DNA of 40,827 nt from Mixta theicola (GTDB lineage: Bacteria > Pseudomonadota > Gammaproteobacteria > Enterobacterales > Enterobacteriaceae), in assembly GCF_002895925.1 (NCBI RefSeq), contig NZ_NWUO01000021.1, positions 1-40,827 on the forward strand, given 5' to 3'. Both the position numbers and the translations under genes were made by a program. Positions 9,359-17,066 of the stretch are shown piece by piece. Each line of letters begins with the position of its first letter. Within the stretch, counting starts at the first letter, position 1. The notes beneath the pieces were generated by a model. It ran no database searches. It saw nothing but the letters and a program-made list of their open reading frames with translations, and was not told the origin of the DNA.

Positions 9359-11450
9359 TATTATCTCCCTTCACTGGCGCAGCTGCTGAACTGCGGCTGT
9401 CCCACCACCCTTCACTGCTGTGGTAATTCCGGCGCATCTCTTCTGCAAGACGCGCGATGTTCTCAGGCATATGCACGTCACCTGCATCGCCCGCCGGTAG
9501 CGGCATACGAATTTTCCAGAGCTGGCCGCCCTCAAGCAGCGCAAAAGCCTGACCTTTAGGCAGCGTGACAATGTCGGCAGGCTCAAGCAGTGGCACCTTA
9601 ATGGTGCCCACGCGATCCTGGGTGCTGGAGGTAAAGTCGTGATTGACGGTGACGTCAGCTGAGTCCTGATGACCTGAGACCAGCGTTTTACTGTAGATCT
9701 CAACCTGCGGCAGCTGTGAGGTCAGCAGCTCTGCCGTCCGGTTCTCTCTCACGCGCAGCATGATCAGGTTGTTGAAGTTACCCTGAACCTGAGAGGTTTT
9801 GGCCGCACTCCCGATGCGGGCTTCAATATCAGATGAGGTCTGCGTATAGGCCGTCACCTGCATGCCCGCACCGCCGCCTTTATTGATGAGCGGGATAAAC
9901 TCGTTGCCCATCAGTTCGTTGAATTCATCGCAGTGCAGGTTAATGGGGTCTTTTCCCTCTTTTGAACCCGGCAGGCCGCCGTTAATACCGTGCTTGTAGA
10001 TGTGCCCGGCCACGCTCACCAGATCGGCAAACATGCTGTTACCTACGGCACTGGCAACCTCGCTGTCGCTGAGTGCATCAAGCCCCACGTAAACGATGCC
10101 TTTTTTACGGATAACCTGCTCCCAGTCAAAAATAGGGCGCGGATCTTCCATGTTCAGATAATCGGGAGACAGCAGCTCCGCTGTTTTACCGGTAGTCAGT
10201 TTTTCCAGCAGCGGCAGCAGTGACGCCACAATCTTGTCAAAGTAGGTACGGTCATAGCGTACGGCAGAGCGCAATCCGTCAAGTATCGGGTCATACAGCG
10301 CGTTTCCTGCGTCCGAACTCAGCGCCACTTCAACTGCCCAAATCCGGATAGCTTCAGGCTGCCCCTGCATGTTGCGCGGCACGTCATCATCACTGAACGC
10401 GTTGGCGTTGTTCTCGATCTGGCTGTTCAGTTCGGGCAGTTTCTCAGTAATGATTTTTTCGGCGTAACGCAGATACAGGTTGGCGATGTTGTTCACGTAG
10501 CGGGTAATAAGGGTGTAATCCGGGCGTTCACCTAAAGCAACCAACGCCCGGGCAACGATATTCACGAACCGCCAGGCAAACTCGCGAAACGCTGCGCTGT
10601 TACCTTCGCCGCTGAGCTGGCCGGCAACGCGCGTAGCGACTTCTGATACGCGCCCGAAGCGTCCTACGGCGTTATACCGCGCGGAAATATCAGGCCAGCC
10701 CAGGTGGAAAACGGTCAGCTCATCGCCCCGCCCCGCCCGGTTCGCTTCCGCCCAGACCCTTTTCAGCAGGTCCGCATCGCCTTTCGGATCAAATACGATG
10801 GTGACGTCTCCACGACGTATATCCTGAGTGATTAACAGCTCAGCGAGGCGCGTTTTGCCCACGCGGGTTGTCCCGTAGACAACCGTGTGGCCGACCCGCT
10901 CACGTAAATCGAGCGTGACGTCAGTTTCATCCGGCTCAATGCCGTGTACGGCCGGATTACCGCCAACCGGGGGAAGCGGGCGAACCGGATTGACTGGCGA
11001 ATCTGCACTGAGCAGCTTGCCGATCGCCGGCAAACTGCTTTCTGTCGCTTCCTCTAACTGGCGGGCAAGCTGATACAGCTTCGACGGCTTAAGATAGTGG
11101 GCCACTTCCGGGCGCAGCGTATCGCGCAGGCGCTGAGTGTGTTTCTGGGTCCAGCGAAACCCACGGCCCAGAAAAAGCCGGCGTTTACTCACGGGGATCT
11201 GTTTTGACGTCATTACGTAGCGCGGTAAACGGCGAAGATTACGGCGGTAGCGAATGACCTGTATTCCCTGACGCGCGCGTATGGCAGAAAGCACGGCGAA
11301 TCCGCCGGCGGTGACGTAGCTGACGGAGGGTGCCAGGGCGACTGCCCAGGGCGCTGTCACGCAGACGATGGCGGCAGTGCCCGCTGCGACCGCTGTATTC
11401 AGTTCAACAGCCGGGCGCAGAAGGGCTTCAATTACGTATTTATCACTCAC
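9351..11450 (-). CDS. traD: TraD-like type IV coupling protein (SXT/TOL/PFGI subfamily)
   Basis: This hexameric inner-membrane ATPase couples the relaxosome-bound DNA to the type IV secretion channel. It is 699 residues long. Hydrophobic N-terminal segments (about 18-58) anchor it. Walker A is GTTRVGKT at 193-200, and a Walker B-like INLHCDEFNEL lies about two thirds along. C-terminal motifs include KVPLLEPADIVTLPKGQAFA. The ATG overlaps the upstream nuclease gene by 4 nt (ATGA), and the stop overlaps the next gene by 8 nt, so translation is probably coupled. It appears intact. Confidence 0.92.
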   Translation of the reverse strand: MSDKYVIEALLRPAVELNTAVAAGTAAIVCVTAPWAVALAPSVSYVTAGGFAVLSAIRARQGIQVIRYRRNLRRLPRYVMTSKQIPVSKRRLFLGRGFRWTQKHTQRLRDTLRPEVAHYLKPSKLYQLARQLEEATESSLPAIGKLLSADSPVNPVRPLPPVGGNPAVHGIEPDETDVTLDLRERVGHTVVYGTTRVGKTRLAELLITQDIRRGDVTIVFDPKGDADLLKRVWAEANRAGRGDELTVFHLGWPDISARYNAVGRFGRVSEVATRVAGQLSGEGNSAAFREFAWRFVNIVARALVALGERPDYTLITRYVNNIANLYLRYAEKIITEKLPELNSQIENNANAFSDDDVPRNMQGQPEAIRIWAVEVALSSDAGNALYDPILDGLRSAVRYDRTYFDKIVASLLPLLEKLTTGKTAELLSPDYLNMEDPRPIFDWEQVIRKKGIVYVGLDALSDSEVASAVGNSMFADLVSVAGHIYKHGINGGLPGSKEGKDPINLHCDEFNELMGNEFIPLINKGGGAGMQVTAYTQTSSDIEARIGSAAKTSQVQGNFNNLIMLRVRENRTAELLTSQLPQVEIYSKTLVSGHQDSADVTVNHDFTSSTQDRVGTIKVPLLEPADIVTLPKGQAFALLEGGQLWKIRMPLPAGDAGDVHMPENIARLAEEMRRNYHSSEGWWDSRSSAAAPVKGDNNG

Positions 11451-12016
11451 AGAAAGAACTCCTTAAAGGGTTTACCTGCCAGCAGAGCCAGAAGGCGTTG
11501 TCCGCTGATAATCATCAGTTGCTGTGAACCGCTCCCGAAAGCCCTGCTTTTCTGGCCGGTCCTGCCGGTATGAATAAACAGACCGCGCTGCCCCATGCGC
11601 GTCAGCAGCGCGTCAAAATCCTGGACGTGCGCCGGCGCGATCGCCCGGCTGTAGCGCTTGGCCTGAATCAGCCAGCACTCGCCGTTTATGTGTACGCGTC
11701 CGTCCAGTCCGCCGTCCCCGCTGTACGACGCATTGCGCTGTACGGCATAGCCCTGACGCTCAAATGCCAGCAGCAGTAATTCCTCAAATACGTAGGGATT
11801 AATCTTGCGCAGATAGCTCATGCGCTGCCCGTCTCCGCTGAGCTGGCGAAGGCGGGTAAAGACGCGCTCTGCCGTTGCGCGATACCGGCGGTGCCGCCGC
11901 TCGCTGACCGACTGCCGGCGAAAATGCCAGAGCAGAAAGATAATCACGGCCAGCAGGACGGCCAGGAGGACCGGATTTGCCATCAACAGTACAGCGATGT
12001 AAGGAGCTGATATCAC
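11447..12016 (-). CDS. Membrane-anchored Mrr-like PD-(D/E)xK nuclease of the transfer operon
   Basis: This 189-residue protein has an N-terminal TM helix (about 5-29, LLMANPVLLAVLLAVIIFLL) followed by a basic linker and a restriction-endonuclease-like domain. That domain has FEELLLLAFERQGYAV, then GDGGLDGRVHINGECWLIQA with K and R next: the D...(E/Q)xK core of Mrr/NgoFVII-like nucleases, with Q in the QAK position as in many Mrr homologs. It overlaps its neighbours by 4 nt on both sides (ATGA), so it is a genuine operon member. A nuclease here might process transfer DNA or act on incoming DNA; neither is shown. Confidence 0.78.
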   Translation of the reverse strand: MISAPYIAVLLMANPVLLAVLLAVIIFLLWHFRRQSVSERRHRRYRATAERVFTRLRQLSGDGQRMSYLRKINPYVFEELLLLAFERQGYAVQRNASYSGDGGLDGRVHINGECWLIQAKRYSRAIAPAHVQDFDALLTRMGQRGLFIHTGRTGQKSRAFGSGSQQLMIISGQRLLALLAGKPFKEFFL

Positions 12017-12525
12017 TGCCCTACCTCCTGAGACAGGCCGCTGTCTGTGATAAGTACGGGGTAATGCGTCAGCTGCAGGCGGCGGGCAAATTCAGATCCC
12101 GATGAGGGAGCCAGCTGAAGACCGGGCGCGAGACCGCGCAGGGATTCCAGCGATGCCATGCTTTCAACGTTCACAACGAGGCCGGCTGCATTTCTGGCCG
12201 AAAGCTGTTGTGCGTTCTGCTGCAGCCACTGCCGTGAATAGCTGTCATCACCCATGATAAACAGCGCGCCGATGCCCGGCAGCTGCAGCGCCCGGGGGGG
12301 CACCTTTCCGGGGGAAAGTTCTGGCGTAATAACGGGCAGCATGGCCGCTTCCCCCTGTTCAGGAGCTGCAGCAGGCGCAGGAGGCGTATCCTGGCGGTTT
12401 ACGGCCTCGAAAACAGCCTGCGTGCTCTGTCCGCCCAGGTCTGCAATGACGTTGAGCTCCGCCAGCGCGGCAGGCGAAAAGGCGATAAATGCGGTAACGA
12501 TGAGGTTTTTCAGATTCATGATCAC
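12013..12525 (-). CDS. Integrating conjugative element protein (TIGR03765/PFL_4695-like)
   Basis: This 170-residue exported protein has a signal peptide (about 1-22, ending in SPAALA). It then has ELNVIADLGGQSTQAVFEAV, a proline/alanine-rich linker, and a conserved C-terminal domain ending in LTHYPVLITDSGLSQEV. The YPVLIT element and its place between a transglycosylase and TraD are characteristic of this conserved transfer family, whose biochemical role is unknown. The start forms an ATGA overlap with the upstream gene. Confidence 0.8.
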   Translation of the reverse strand: MIMNLKNLIVTAFIAFSPAALAELNVIADLGGQSTQAVFEAVNRQDTPPAPAAAPEQGEAAMLPVITPELSPGKVPPRALQLPGIGALFIMGDDSYSRQWLQQNAQQLSARNAAGLVVNVESMASLESLRGLAPGLQLAPSSGSEFARRLQLTHYPVLITDSGLSQEVGQ

Positions 12526-13151
12526 TGACTCCGTGGATTTATCCAGACGAGGCCGTTATCCGGCACCGATGCGGACGCTGTCTGTTCAACTGCGGTAGCC
12601 GCCGGCAGATGCGGCGAGGACTGGAGCATGGCGAGCTTGCTTTTAACGAAAGCGCGATAGCGGGCAGCGGGTGCGCCGCCTGCGGGATGGTGATAACAAC
12701 CGGCGGCATCGAGCCAGCTTCCGGGTTTCCGGTCCCAGCACTCGCGCAGGATGGCGGCAGCCGCGTTGAGATTCACGTAGGGATCCAGCGCCTCCCAGGT
12801 TGACGTAAAATGCTGGCCGTTCCAGCCGAGATTAACCTGGGCAATACCGACATCGATGCGCTTCAGTGAGTTCGTTTTCATGAACACCTGCAGCGCCTGC
12901 CAGGCTTCAAGACGGGTTTTATAGCGATAGCCCTTACCCGCGACGTTGAGCGTCCACGGCCACGGGCGTTCGCCCTGCGGCAGCCTGCGCGATGATTCCT
13001 GCAGGCTGACGGAGTAGAGCGATTCAGGCGGCACGCTGTGAGCCTGCGCCACGCGCACGTACCCATCCGGAACGGTCTGTTTGCCACCGGCGAACGTGGA
13101 AAATGAAAGCAGCAGCAGCGCCGCGCCGGTCAGAATGCGGCGAGTTGCCAT
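12522..13151 (-). CDS. Lytic transglycosylase-like protein of the conjugation operon
   Basis: This 209-residue exported protein probably opens peptidoglycan locally for assembly of the transfer apparatus. A signal peptide (LTGAALLLLSFSTFAGG) is followed by an SLT-type domain. ESLYSVSLQESS carries the likely catalytic glutamate, IDVGIAQVNLGWNG is the family's second motif, and LNAAAAILRECW the third. ATG 13151 lies inside the upstream gene's end (22-bp overlap). Domain order and context match the transglycosylase of PFGI-1-type elements. Confidence 0.85.
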   Translation of the reverse strand: MATRRILTGAALLLLSFSTFAGGKQTVPDGYVRVAQAHSVPPESLYSVSLQESSRRLPQGERPWPWTLNVAGKGYRYKTRLEAWQALQVFMKTNSLKRIDVGIAQVNLGWNGQHFTSTWEALDPYVNLNAAAAILRECWDRKPGSWLDAAGCYHHPAGGAPAARYRAFVKSKLAMLQSSPHLPAATAVEQTASASVPDNGLVWINPRSQ

Positions 13152-13855
13152 CCGTCTTCCCCCTGCTGCAGAACGACCGGCATGATGCCGTTACCGAACC
13201 GCATCCAGCGACCGCCGTCGTGATTCAGTGTGATCTGACGGCTGCGCACCCTGTCCAGCGGAATGTGATGGTCTTTTGCCCAGCCGCGAAGTTTCCCGTC
13301 ATCGCCCTGGCTGTCCACAAGGTAGATATCAACCGGCCTGTTATCGGCTAATACCGCTGCCAGCCGGGCGTCACACTGCCCGCAGCCCGCTGACTTAACG
13401 AACAGCGCCAGCCGCCCGCCGGTGTCGTGCGCAATGCCGGCTGCGTTGCCCATATTTACCGCAAGCGTTTCCGGATAGAGCCGCTTCCATGCGGCGGTAA
13501 CTTCGCGCTGGAAATCCAGCTCTTTTTGCGTACGCGCAAACTCTTCCTTTACCCATTTCTCAGCATACTGACGACGCTCCGCCTGGCTCCGCGCCTCGAT
13601 ACCCAGCGTTGACAACGGATCCAGACCCGGTGACTGAATGCCGCGCGGACCGTTCATCAGCGACTGATAGCGCTCATAATCGTCCTGACTTAGCCCCCAC
13701 TGACCGGCTTGCTGTTTCAGATCCTGCACGCTGCTTTGCTGCACGCTCTGCGCCGGCGCACCCACTGGTTCGCCCCTGGAATTCTGAACCTGAACGCTGG
13801 CCTGCGCAGAGCAGCAAAGCATAATCGCTGCAAGATTGATTATTTTTAGCTTCAT
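13130..13855 (-). CDS. Integrating conjugative element protein (TIGR03759/PFL_4693-like)
   Basis: This 241-residue exported protein has a short signal (MKLKIINLAAIMLCCSAQAS). The family hallmark QDDYERYQSLMNGPRGIQSP is followed by LDPLSTLGIEARSQAERRQY. The C-terminal half looks thioredoxin/DsbC-like, with the cysteine pair KSAGCGQCDARLAAVLADN, and so may handle disulfides or periplasmic folding; that is an inference. GGAGA lies a few nt before the ATG. It is the third gene of the operon led by the PilL-like lipoprotein. Confidence 0.8.
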   Translation of the reverse strand: MKLKIINLAAIMLCCSAQASVQVQNSRGEPVGAPAQSVQQSSVQDLKQQAGQWGLSQDDYERYQSLMNGPRGIQSPGLDPLSTLGIEARSQAERRQYAEKWVKEEFARTQKELDFQREVTAAWKRLYPETLAVNMGNAAGIAHDTGGRLALFVKSAGCGQCDARLAAVLADNRPVDIYLVDSQGDDGKLRGWAKDHHIPLDRVRSRQITLNHDGGRWMRFGNGIMPVVLQQGEDGWQLAAF

Positions 13856-13865
13856 ATCGTCTCCG

Positions 13866-14633
13866 TTAGCGAACGTTGATAGTCGTTAAGCGACCGTTTA
13901 CGCGAAATTGAGCCTGCCCGTATCCGGCGTGAACAAGTGTCCAGCCATTAACGGTCTGGCCTTCGCCGATCAGGCGGACTTCAGCCAGCGAGCTGAATCC
14001 CGACGGCGCGATGGCCGCAAACGACTCCGTGCCCCGCTTTTCAACGCCGGTCAGTACAAATGGCGCTTTGCGGGCCACGGTTTTGACTGCCCGGTGCGGC
14101 TTAGCGGGTGCCGGCTTTTTTACAGGCGTTGCCGCTTTGGGTTCAGCTGTGGCCTGCTGCGCTTTCTGAGGCGGGTGCTGCAGCGCAGTAACTGACTGTT
14201 CCAGTGCAGCCTGACGGCTCTGCAGTGCAGTCTGCGAATCGCTCAGCTCACCGATCGACTGGCGAAACTGACCGACTGCTTCAGATAATCCTCTGGCAGA
14301 CCAGGCTTCGAGCGATTTACGGACCGCATCAAGCTGAACCTGCTGCCTTTTTATCGCCCCGGCCTGCGTATTGATGTTTGCCTGTAGAGGTTCAAGATCG
14401 GTTTTAGCCACTGCCTGGGTGTAAACCACGTTTTGCTGTTTCTCGACGTAGCTGAGACGGTTTTCCTGCGACTCAACGGCGCGAAGCGAAATGAATGCGA
14501 GACCCAGTGCGGCAATGGAAAGCGTGGTCAGTCCTATAGCCGGCAGCCGGCGTTTTACGGCGCTGAACCTGCCGCCTGATGACGGAACAACGTCATCAGC
14601 GTTTTCGTGAGGGAAGGACGTTTCTGTGGTCAT
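13866..14633 (-). CDS. Membrane-anchored coiled-coil transfer protein (PilO/TraP-like position)
   Basis: This protein of about 255 residues has a cytoplasmic N-terminus, one TM helix (AIGLTTLSIAALGLAFISL), a long coiled coil (VESQENRLSYVEKQQNVVYT onward, to about 150), an Ala/Lys/Pro linker and a small C-terminal domain ending in GYGQAQFRVNGRLTTINVR. The start at 14633 gives an ATGA overlap with the PilL-like gene; the ATG at 14645 has GGAGG directly abutting it and is less likely. The bitopic, coiled-coil shape and position suggest a structural part of the transfer pilus or channel. I cannot assign a specific family. Confidence 0.65.
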   Translation of the reverse strand: MTTETSFPHENADDVVPSSGGRFSAVKRRLPAIGLTTLSIAALGLAFISLRAVESQENRLSYVEKQQNVVYTQAVAKTDLEPLQANINTQAGAIKRQQVQLDAVRKSLEAWSARGLSEAVGQFRQSIGELSDSQTALQSRQAALEQSVTALQHPPQKAQQATAEPKAATPVKKPAPAKPHRAVKTVARKAPFVLTGVEKRGTESFAAIAPSGFSSLAEVRLIGEGQTVNGWTLVHAGYGQAQFRVNGRLTTINVR

Positions 14634-15277
14634 TTTGTCAGCCATCCTCCGTGAGCAGGCTGGGCCTGAATGGGACGAGGGGCGATCACCTGAGAGGAAC
14701 TGGCAGAAGATGGAGTGCCAGCAGCCGGTGCGTAGGCGCTGGCAGGACGCGGCGGCAGCTGTGTCACGGGCAACTGATAACCGGCACGCAGGCTGTGACA
14801 GACCACACGCTGTACGTCATCAACTTCAAGCTCCCATGCCGGGCCCGCCAGTACCTGCAGCGCGGTGCGAAGGCGCATCGGGCCGAGCTGGAACTGGACG
14901 GCCGGCAGCGGCTGACGGTACAACACGCCGTTAGCCGGACCGGTCTGACAAAGCGAGTAGCCGGACTGCTTCAGGGCATAGCGCATGGCGTCAGCCACGG
15001 TTGGCTGCACTGACGAGGGGATGCGGACGTCAATAATCTGTGAGAGGGGGTCGCGCTGCACGGCCTGCGGATCCGTGCTGACCAGCAGGTAGCGATCGTA
15101 GCGAACCACTTCCGGCGTCCGTGCATAAACATCATCAGCGGATGCCTGGATATTGCGGGATACGCTGACCGGGGCAACCGGTTCAGCAGGTGCCCGCTCC
15201 TGCAGCTTCTGGGGCTGCTGAACGCACCCCGCCAGCAGCGCAAGCGGTAAAGCGGCAAAGACGGCGTTAAATTTCAT
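14630..15277 (-). CDS. pilL: PilL-like conjugative transfer lipoprotein (TIGR03748-like)
   Basis: This 215-residue outer-membrane-type lipoprotein has the signal MKFNAVFAALPLALLAGC with the lipobox LLAGC. The body carries VVRYDRYLLVSTDPQAVQRD, then PLSQIIDVRIPSSVQPTVAD, then GYSLC and a C-terminal LRTALQVLAGPAWELEVDDV. This is the conserved N-terminal PilL domain found at the head of PFGI/SPI-7 transfer operons. ATG 15277 is chosen because it begins the signal peptide and has CAGGA about 10 nt upstream; an open frame reaches 15364 but overlaps the terminator. It is the first gene of the operon, so a promoter should lie between 15277 and 15363. Confidence 0.8.
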   Translation of the reverse strand: MKFNAVFAALPLALLAGCVQQPQKLQERAPAEPVAPVSVSRNIQASADDVYARTPEVVRYDRYLLVSTDPQAVQRDPLSQIIDVRIPSSVQPTVADAMRYALKQSGYSLCQTGPANGVLYRQPLPAVQFQLGPMRLRTALQVLAGPAWELEVDDVQRVVCHSLRAGYQLPVTQLPPRPASAYAPAAGTPSSASSSQVIAPRPIQAQPAHGGWLTK

Positions 15278-15362
15278 CTGAAAAGTTCCTGTACAGTGAG
15301 AACAGGCTTCACTGTGCGCAACTCTTCGGCATGCTTCTATCAACAACTCTTTTTGCGTTTTC

Positions 15363-15396
15363 AAAAAAAAACGCCGACCGGAGTCAGCGTTTTTTA
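15363..15396 (-). terminator. Intrinsic terminator after the DUF2442/DUF4160 pair
   Basis: On the minus strand, AAACGCTGAC pairs with GTCGGCGTTT around TCCG (10 bp including one U-G wobble), followed by a T-run of eight. On the plus strand the wobble becomes a C-A mismatch, which points to minus-strand use. It separates the small gene pair from the transfer operon. Confidence 0.88.
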
Positions 15397-15406
15397 ATCA
15401 GCACCT

Positions 15407-15655
15407 TCAGGCGACCTGATGAGGCGGGTGCGTTACATCACCGCGCCCCTGTAACAGGCCATCGATTGAGATATCTTCGTCCAGTGCGTCCCAGTGGATA
15501 CCACGGGGAGACAGTTCGTAATCTTTCAGCTGTTCGGCAGACGCGTTGCGAAGCCGGGGAAACCATGAAAGTGGTACGCCGATTATCCGCTCGTCGGAGA
15601 GTTCGACCCACATAGTGTGATGATCGAACCGAACGTTCTTAGCTGAAATAATCAT
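15407..15655 (-). CDS. DUF2442 domain protein
   Basis: This 82-residue protein has the DUF2442 pattern: MIISAKNVRFDHHTMWVELS, then IGVPLSWFPRLRNAS and the ending SPRGIHWDALDEDISIDGLL. DUF2442 proteins are commonly paired with DUF4160 proteins, as here (17-bp overlap with the gene before it). The pairs look like toxin-antitoxin modules by size and overlap, but function is unproven as far as I know. It may stabilise the element. Confidence 0.85.
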   Translation of the reverse strand: MIISAKNVRFDHHTMWVELSDERIIGVPLSWFPRLRNASAEQLKDYELSPRGIHWDALDEDISIDGLLQGRGDVTHPPHQVA

Positions 15656-15881
15656 TCCAGGCCTCCAGAAACATGGGTTGGTGTTGCCTTATCACTGTCA
15701 TCAGCTCTTTTACCGTCCGGGAGTCAAATCCATCGTTACTTGCCAGTTTTACAACCGGCTCCAGCCAAAATTTTGCTTCTGTACCGGCCTTTATCACATG
15801 AATGTGAGCAGGTTCGCGCGGATTGCCTTCGTTGGAGTAGAAAAAGAACCGAAAACCGTTCAGCCGTAGTATGGCAGGCAT
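15639..15881 (-). CDS. DUF4160 domain protein
   Basis: This 80-residue protein has the family core GFRFFFYSNEGNPREPAHIH followed by V and a C-terminus with ELMTVIRQHQPMFLEAWNDY. The histidines of PAHIHV and the terminal W are conserved in the family. It is the upstream partner of the DUF2442 gene and overlaps it, so the two are translated together. A toxin-antitoxin-like role is possible but not shown. Confidence 0.87.
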   Translation of the reverse strand: MPAILRLNGFRFFFYSNEGNPREPAHIHVIKAGTEAKFWLEPVVKLASNDGFDSRTVKELMTVIRQHQPMFLEAWNDYFS

Positions 15882-15985
15882 CGTCAGTAACCTTTAAAGG
15901 ATTATGGTGAAATTTACTGCAATGATCAAAAGGCAGTGAGGGAAAACATAAAACAGCGGCATATTGTGCTATGCCGCCCCCTCCA

Positions 15986-16198
15986 TTACGGATGCTCTTT
16001 CTGCGTCCATAAGTTAGCTTTAAGCGCATTTTCAGCGTCAATTTTCATACGAAAATATTCGTTAGATTCTCGGGTTGCCGGTGCACCGCTTTCCAGATCT
16101 GCTGTACCAATATAATAGCCTCGGCCAGACTGCATAACTTCCAGCGGAAGCGCCACGTTGAGATATTTCTGGGCTAAAAAGCCTGTTTGAATATTCAT
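15986..16198 (-). CDS. Small conserved-looking protein of unknown function
   Basis: This 70-residue cytoplasmic protein has no signal or TM segment. It contains MQSGRGYYIGTADLESGAPA followed by TRESNEYF, which reads like a compact conserved domain rather than a chance frame. AGGT lies 6-7 nt before the ATG. It sits between the DUF3577-type gene and the DUF4160/DUF2442 pair, all on the same strand. I do not recognise the family. Confidence 0.6.
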   Translation of the reverse strand: MNIQTGFLAQKYLNVALPLEVMQSGRGYYIGTADLESGAPATRESNEYFRMKIDAENALKANLWTQKEHP

Positions 16199-16255
16199 AG
16201 GTTTACCTGTGAAAGGAGATCTGCTCTGTTTATAGCAGGTCTGAGGTGAGCGGAT

Positions 16256-16738
16256 TTAGAATGAGTTATCAGCGTAAGATTGCTGCTGTGAAGCAGTATT
16301 CTGTGCCTGATGAGGTTCGGCGCGTTCAGTTTTATAAACCATGTCCTGGCCTATTTTGAGCCAGTCCACCTTAATCAAGCGGGCTTTCAGACTGACGCGA
16401 CTTTCACCTGCGTGCTCACCCATTTTCAGCTGAAAAATGTCCGTTGATGGGTTGCTCAGAACAAAGCCAATCAGCACTTTCTTATCCTCATCCACCGCTT
16501 TCTGGCAGCGGTTTATGAGGCTGCTGGCTTCTTTGCCGGCAACGGTGACGTCAAAACGCACATAAGAAGGGCTGTCGCTCGGACCTGACAGTGCGTTAAT
16601 AACGCAGCTGATAAAGGTGCCTGACTGAGCATTAACCTGGCGAACGTTGCTGAGATAGCCCAGTCCATTGATGGTCAGGTTGAAGTAGTCTTTAGATTTA
16701 CCGGTGTTACTGGCATTAGAGGTGTTGTTTACAGACAT
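16256..16738 (-). CDS. DUF3577 / STY4534-family island replication protein
   Basis: This 160-residue protein has SKDYFNLTINGLGYLSNVRQ, then FISCVINALSGPSDSPSYVR followed by FDVTVAGKEA, and a variable hydrophilic C-terminus. It matches the STY4534-type proteins of SPI-7-like islands, grouped with island replication and resembling single-strand-binding folds; that last point is inference. ATG 16738 is chosen because it starts the conserved region and has GGAG about 8-9 nt upstream; a longer frame to 16975 merely translates the structured repeat at 16850-17027. The 5' leader contains that repeat and a pseudoknot. Confidence 0.82.
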   Translation of the reverse strand: MSVNNTSNASNTGKSKDYFNLTINGLGYLSNVRQVNAQSGTFISCVINALSGPSDSPSYVRFDVTVAGKEASSLINRCQKAVDEDKKVLIGFVLSNPSTDIFQLKMGEHAGESRVSLKARLIKVDWLKIGQDMVYKTERAEPHQAQNTASQQQSYADNSF

Positions 16739-16780
16739 GATATTTTCTCCATGGAGGTCAAATTTGGTTCGACGGAGAAA

Positions 16781-16812
16781 ACTTCTGCCCGGACGGGAGA
16801 AGTATTCCCGTC
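16781..16812 (-). promoter_or_regulatory. Pseudoknot element 1, leader of the DUF3577 gene
   Basis: A hairpin ACTTCT/AGAAGT has a loop segment, GACGGGA (16792-16798), that is perfectly complementary to TCCCGTC at 16806-16812, giving an H-type pseudoknot. It lies about 40 bp before the start codon and next to copy A of the 180-nt repeat. It lacks a strong T-tract, unlike most of the other copies. Confidence 0.6.
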
Positions 16813-16849
16813 GGGGGTCAGAATCAGCTAAATTCTGACTGTCTTGATA

Positions 16850-17027
16850 GTTGAATGTACCTTCATCGCCAGGCAGTAGGAGCCGTGATTGACGATATCT
16901 GCTTCCAAAGGCGGGCAGATTTACCACACTGATGTGTTCTCCCTTGCAGGCTACAGGAGTGTTATGTTCAGCCACCCGAAGGCGATTCTCTCAGGCCGGT
17001 GAATCATTGGTGGTCGTCAGAGACGAC
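16850..17027 (-). repeat. Structured 180-nt element, copy A
   Basis: This is one of three same-orientation copies (others at 37477 and 39269). It shares with copy B a nearly identical run of about 110 bp that includes GACGATATCTGCTTCC and ACACTGATGTGTTCTCCC. Read on the minus strand it holds successive hairpins: GTCGTC/GACGAC; CGGCC/GGCTG enclosing a CCTTCGGG tetraloop hairpin; ACAC/GTGT; ATCTGC/GCAGAT; and a GC-rich hairpin. It lies between the topoisomerase III stop and the DUF3577 gene. Confidence 0.85.
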
Positions 17028-17066
17028 GGACAAGCACGTTTATTTTTAAGCCAAATGTCACTACTG

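Noticed and set aside
16739..16975. N-terminal extension of the DUF3577 protein
   Set aside because: The extension translates the structured repeat; the same peptide appears at 37372-37554 before an unrelated gene, so it is non-coding.
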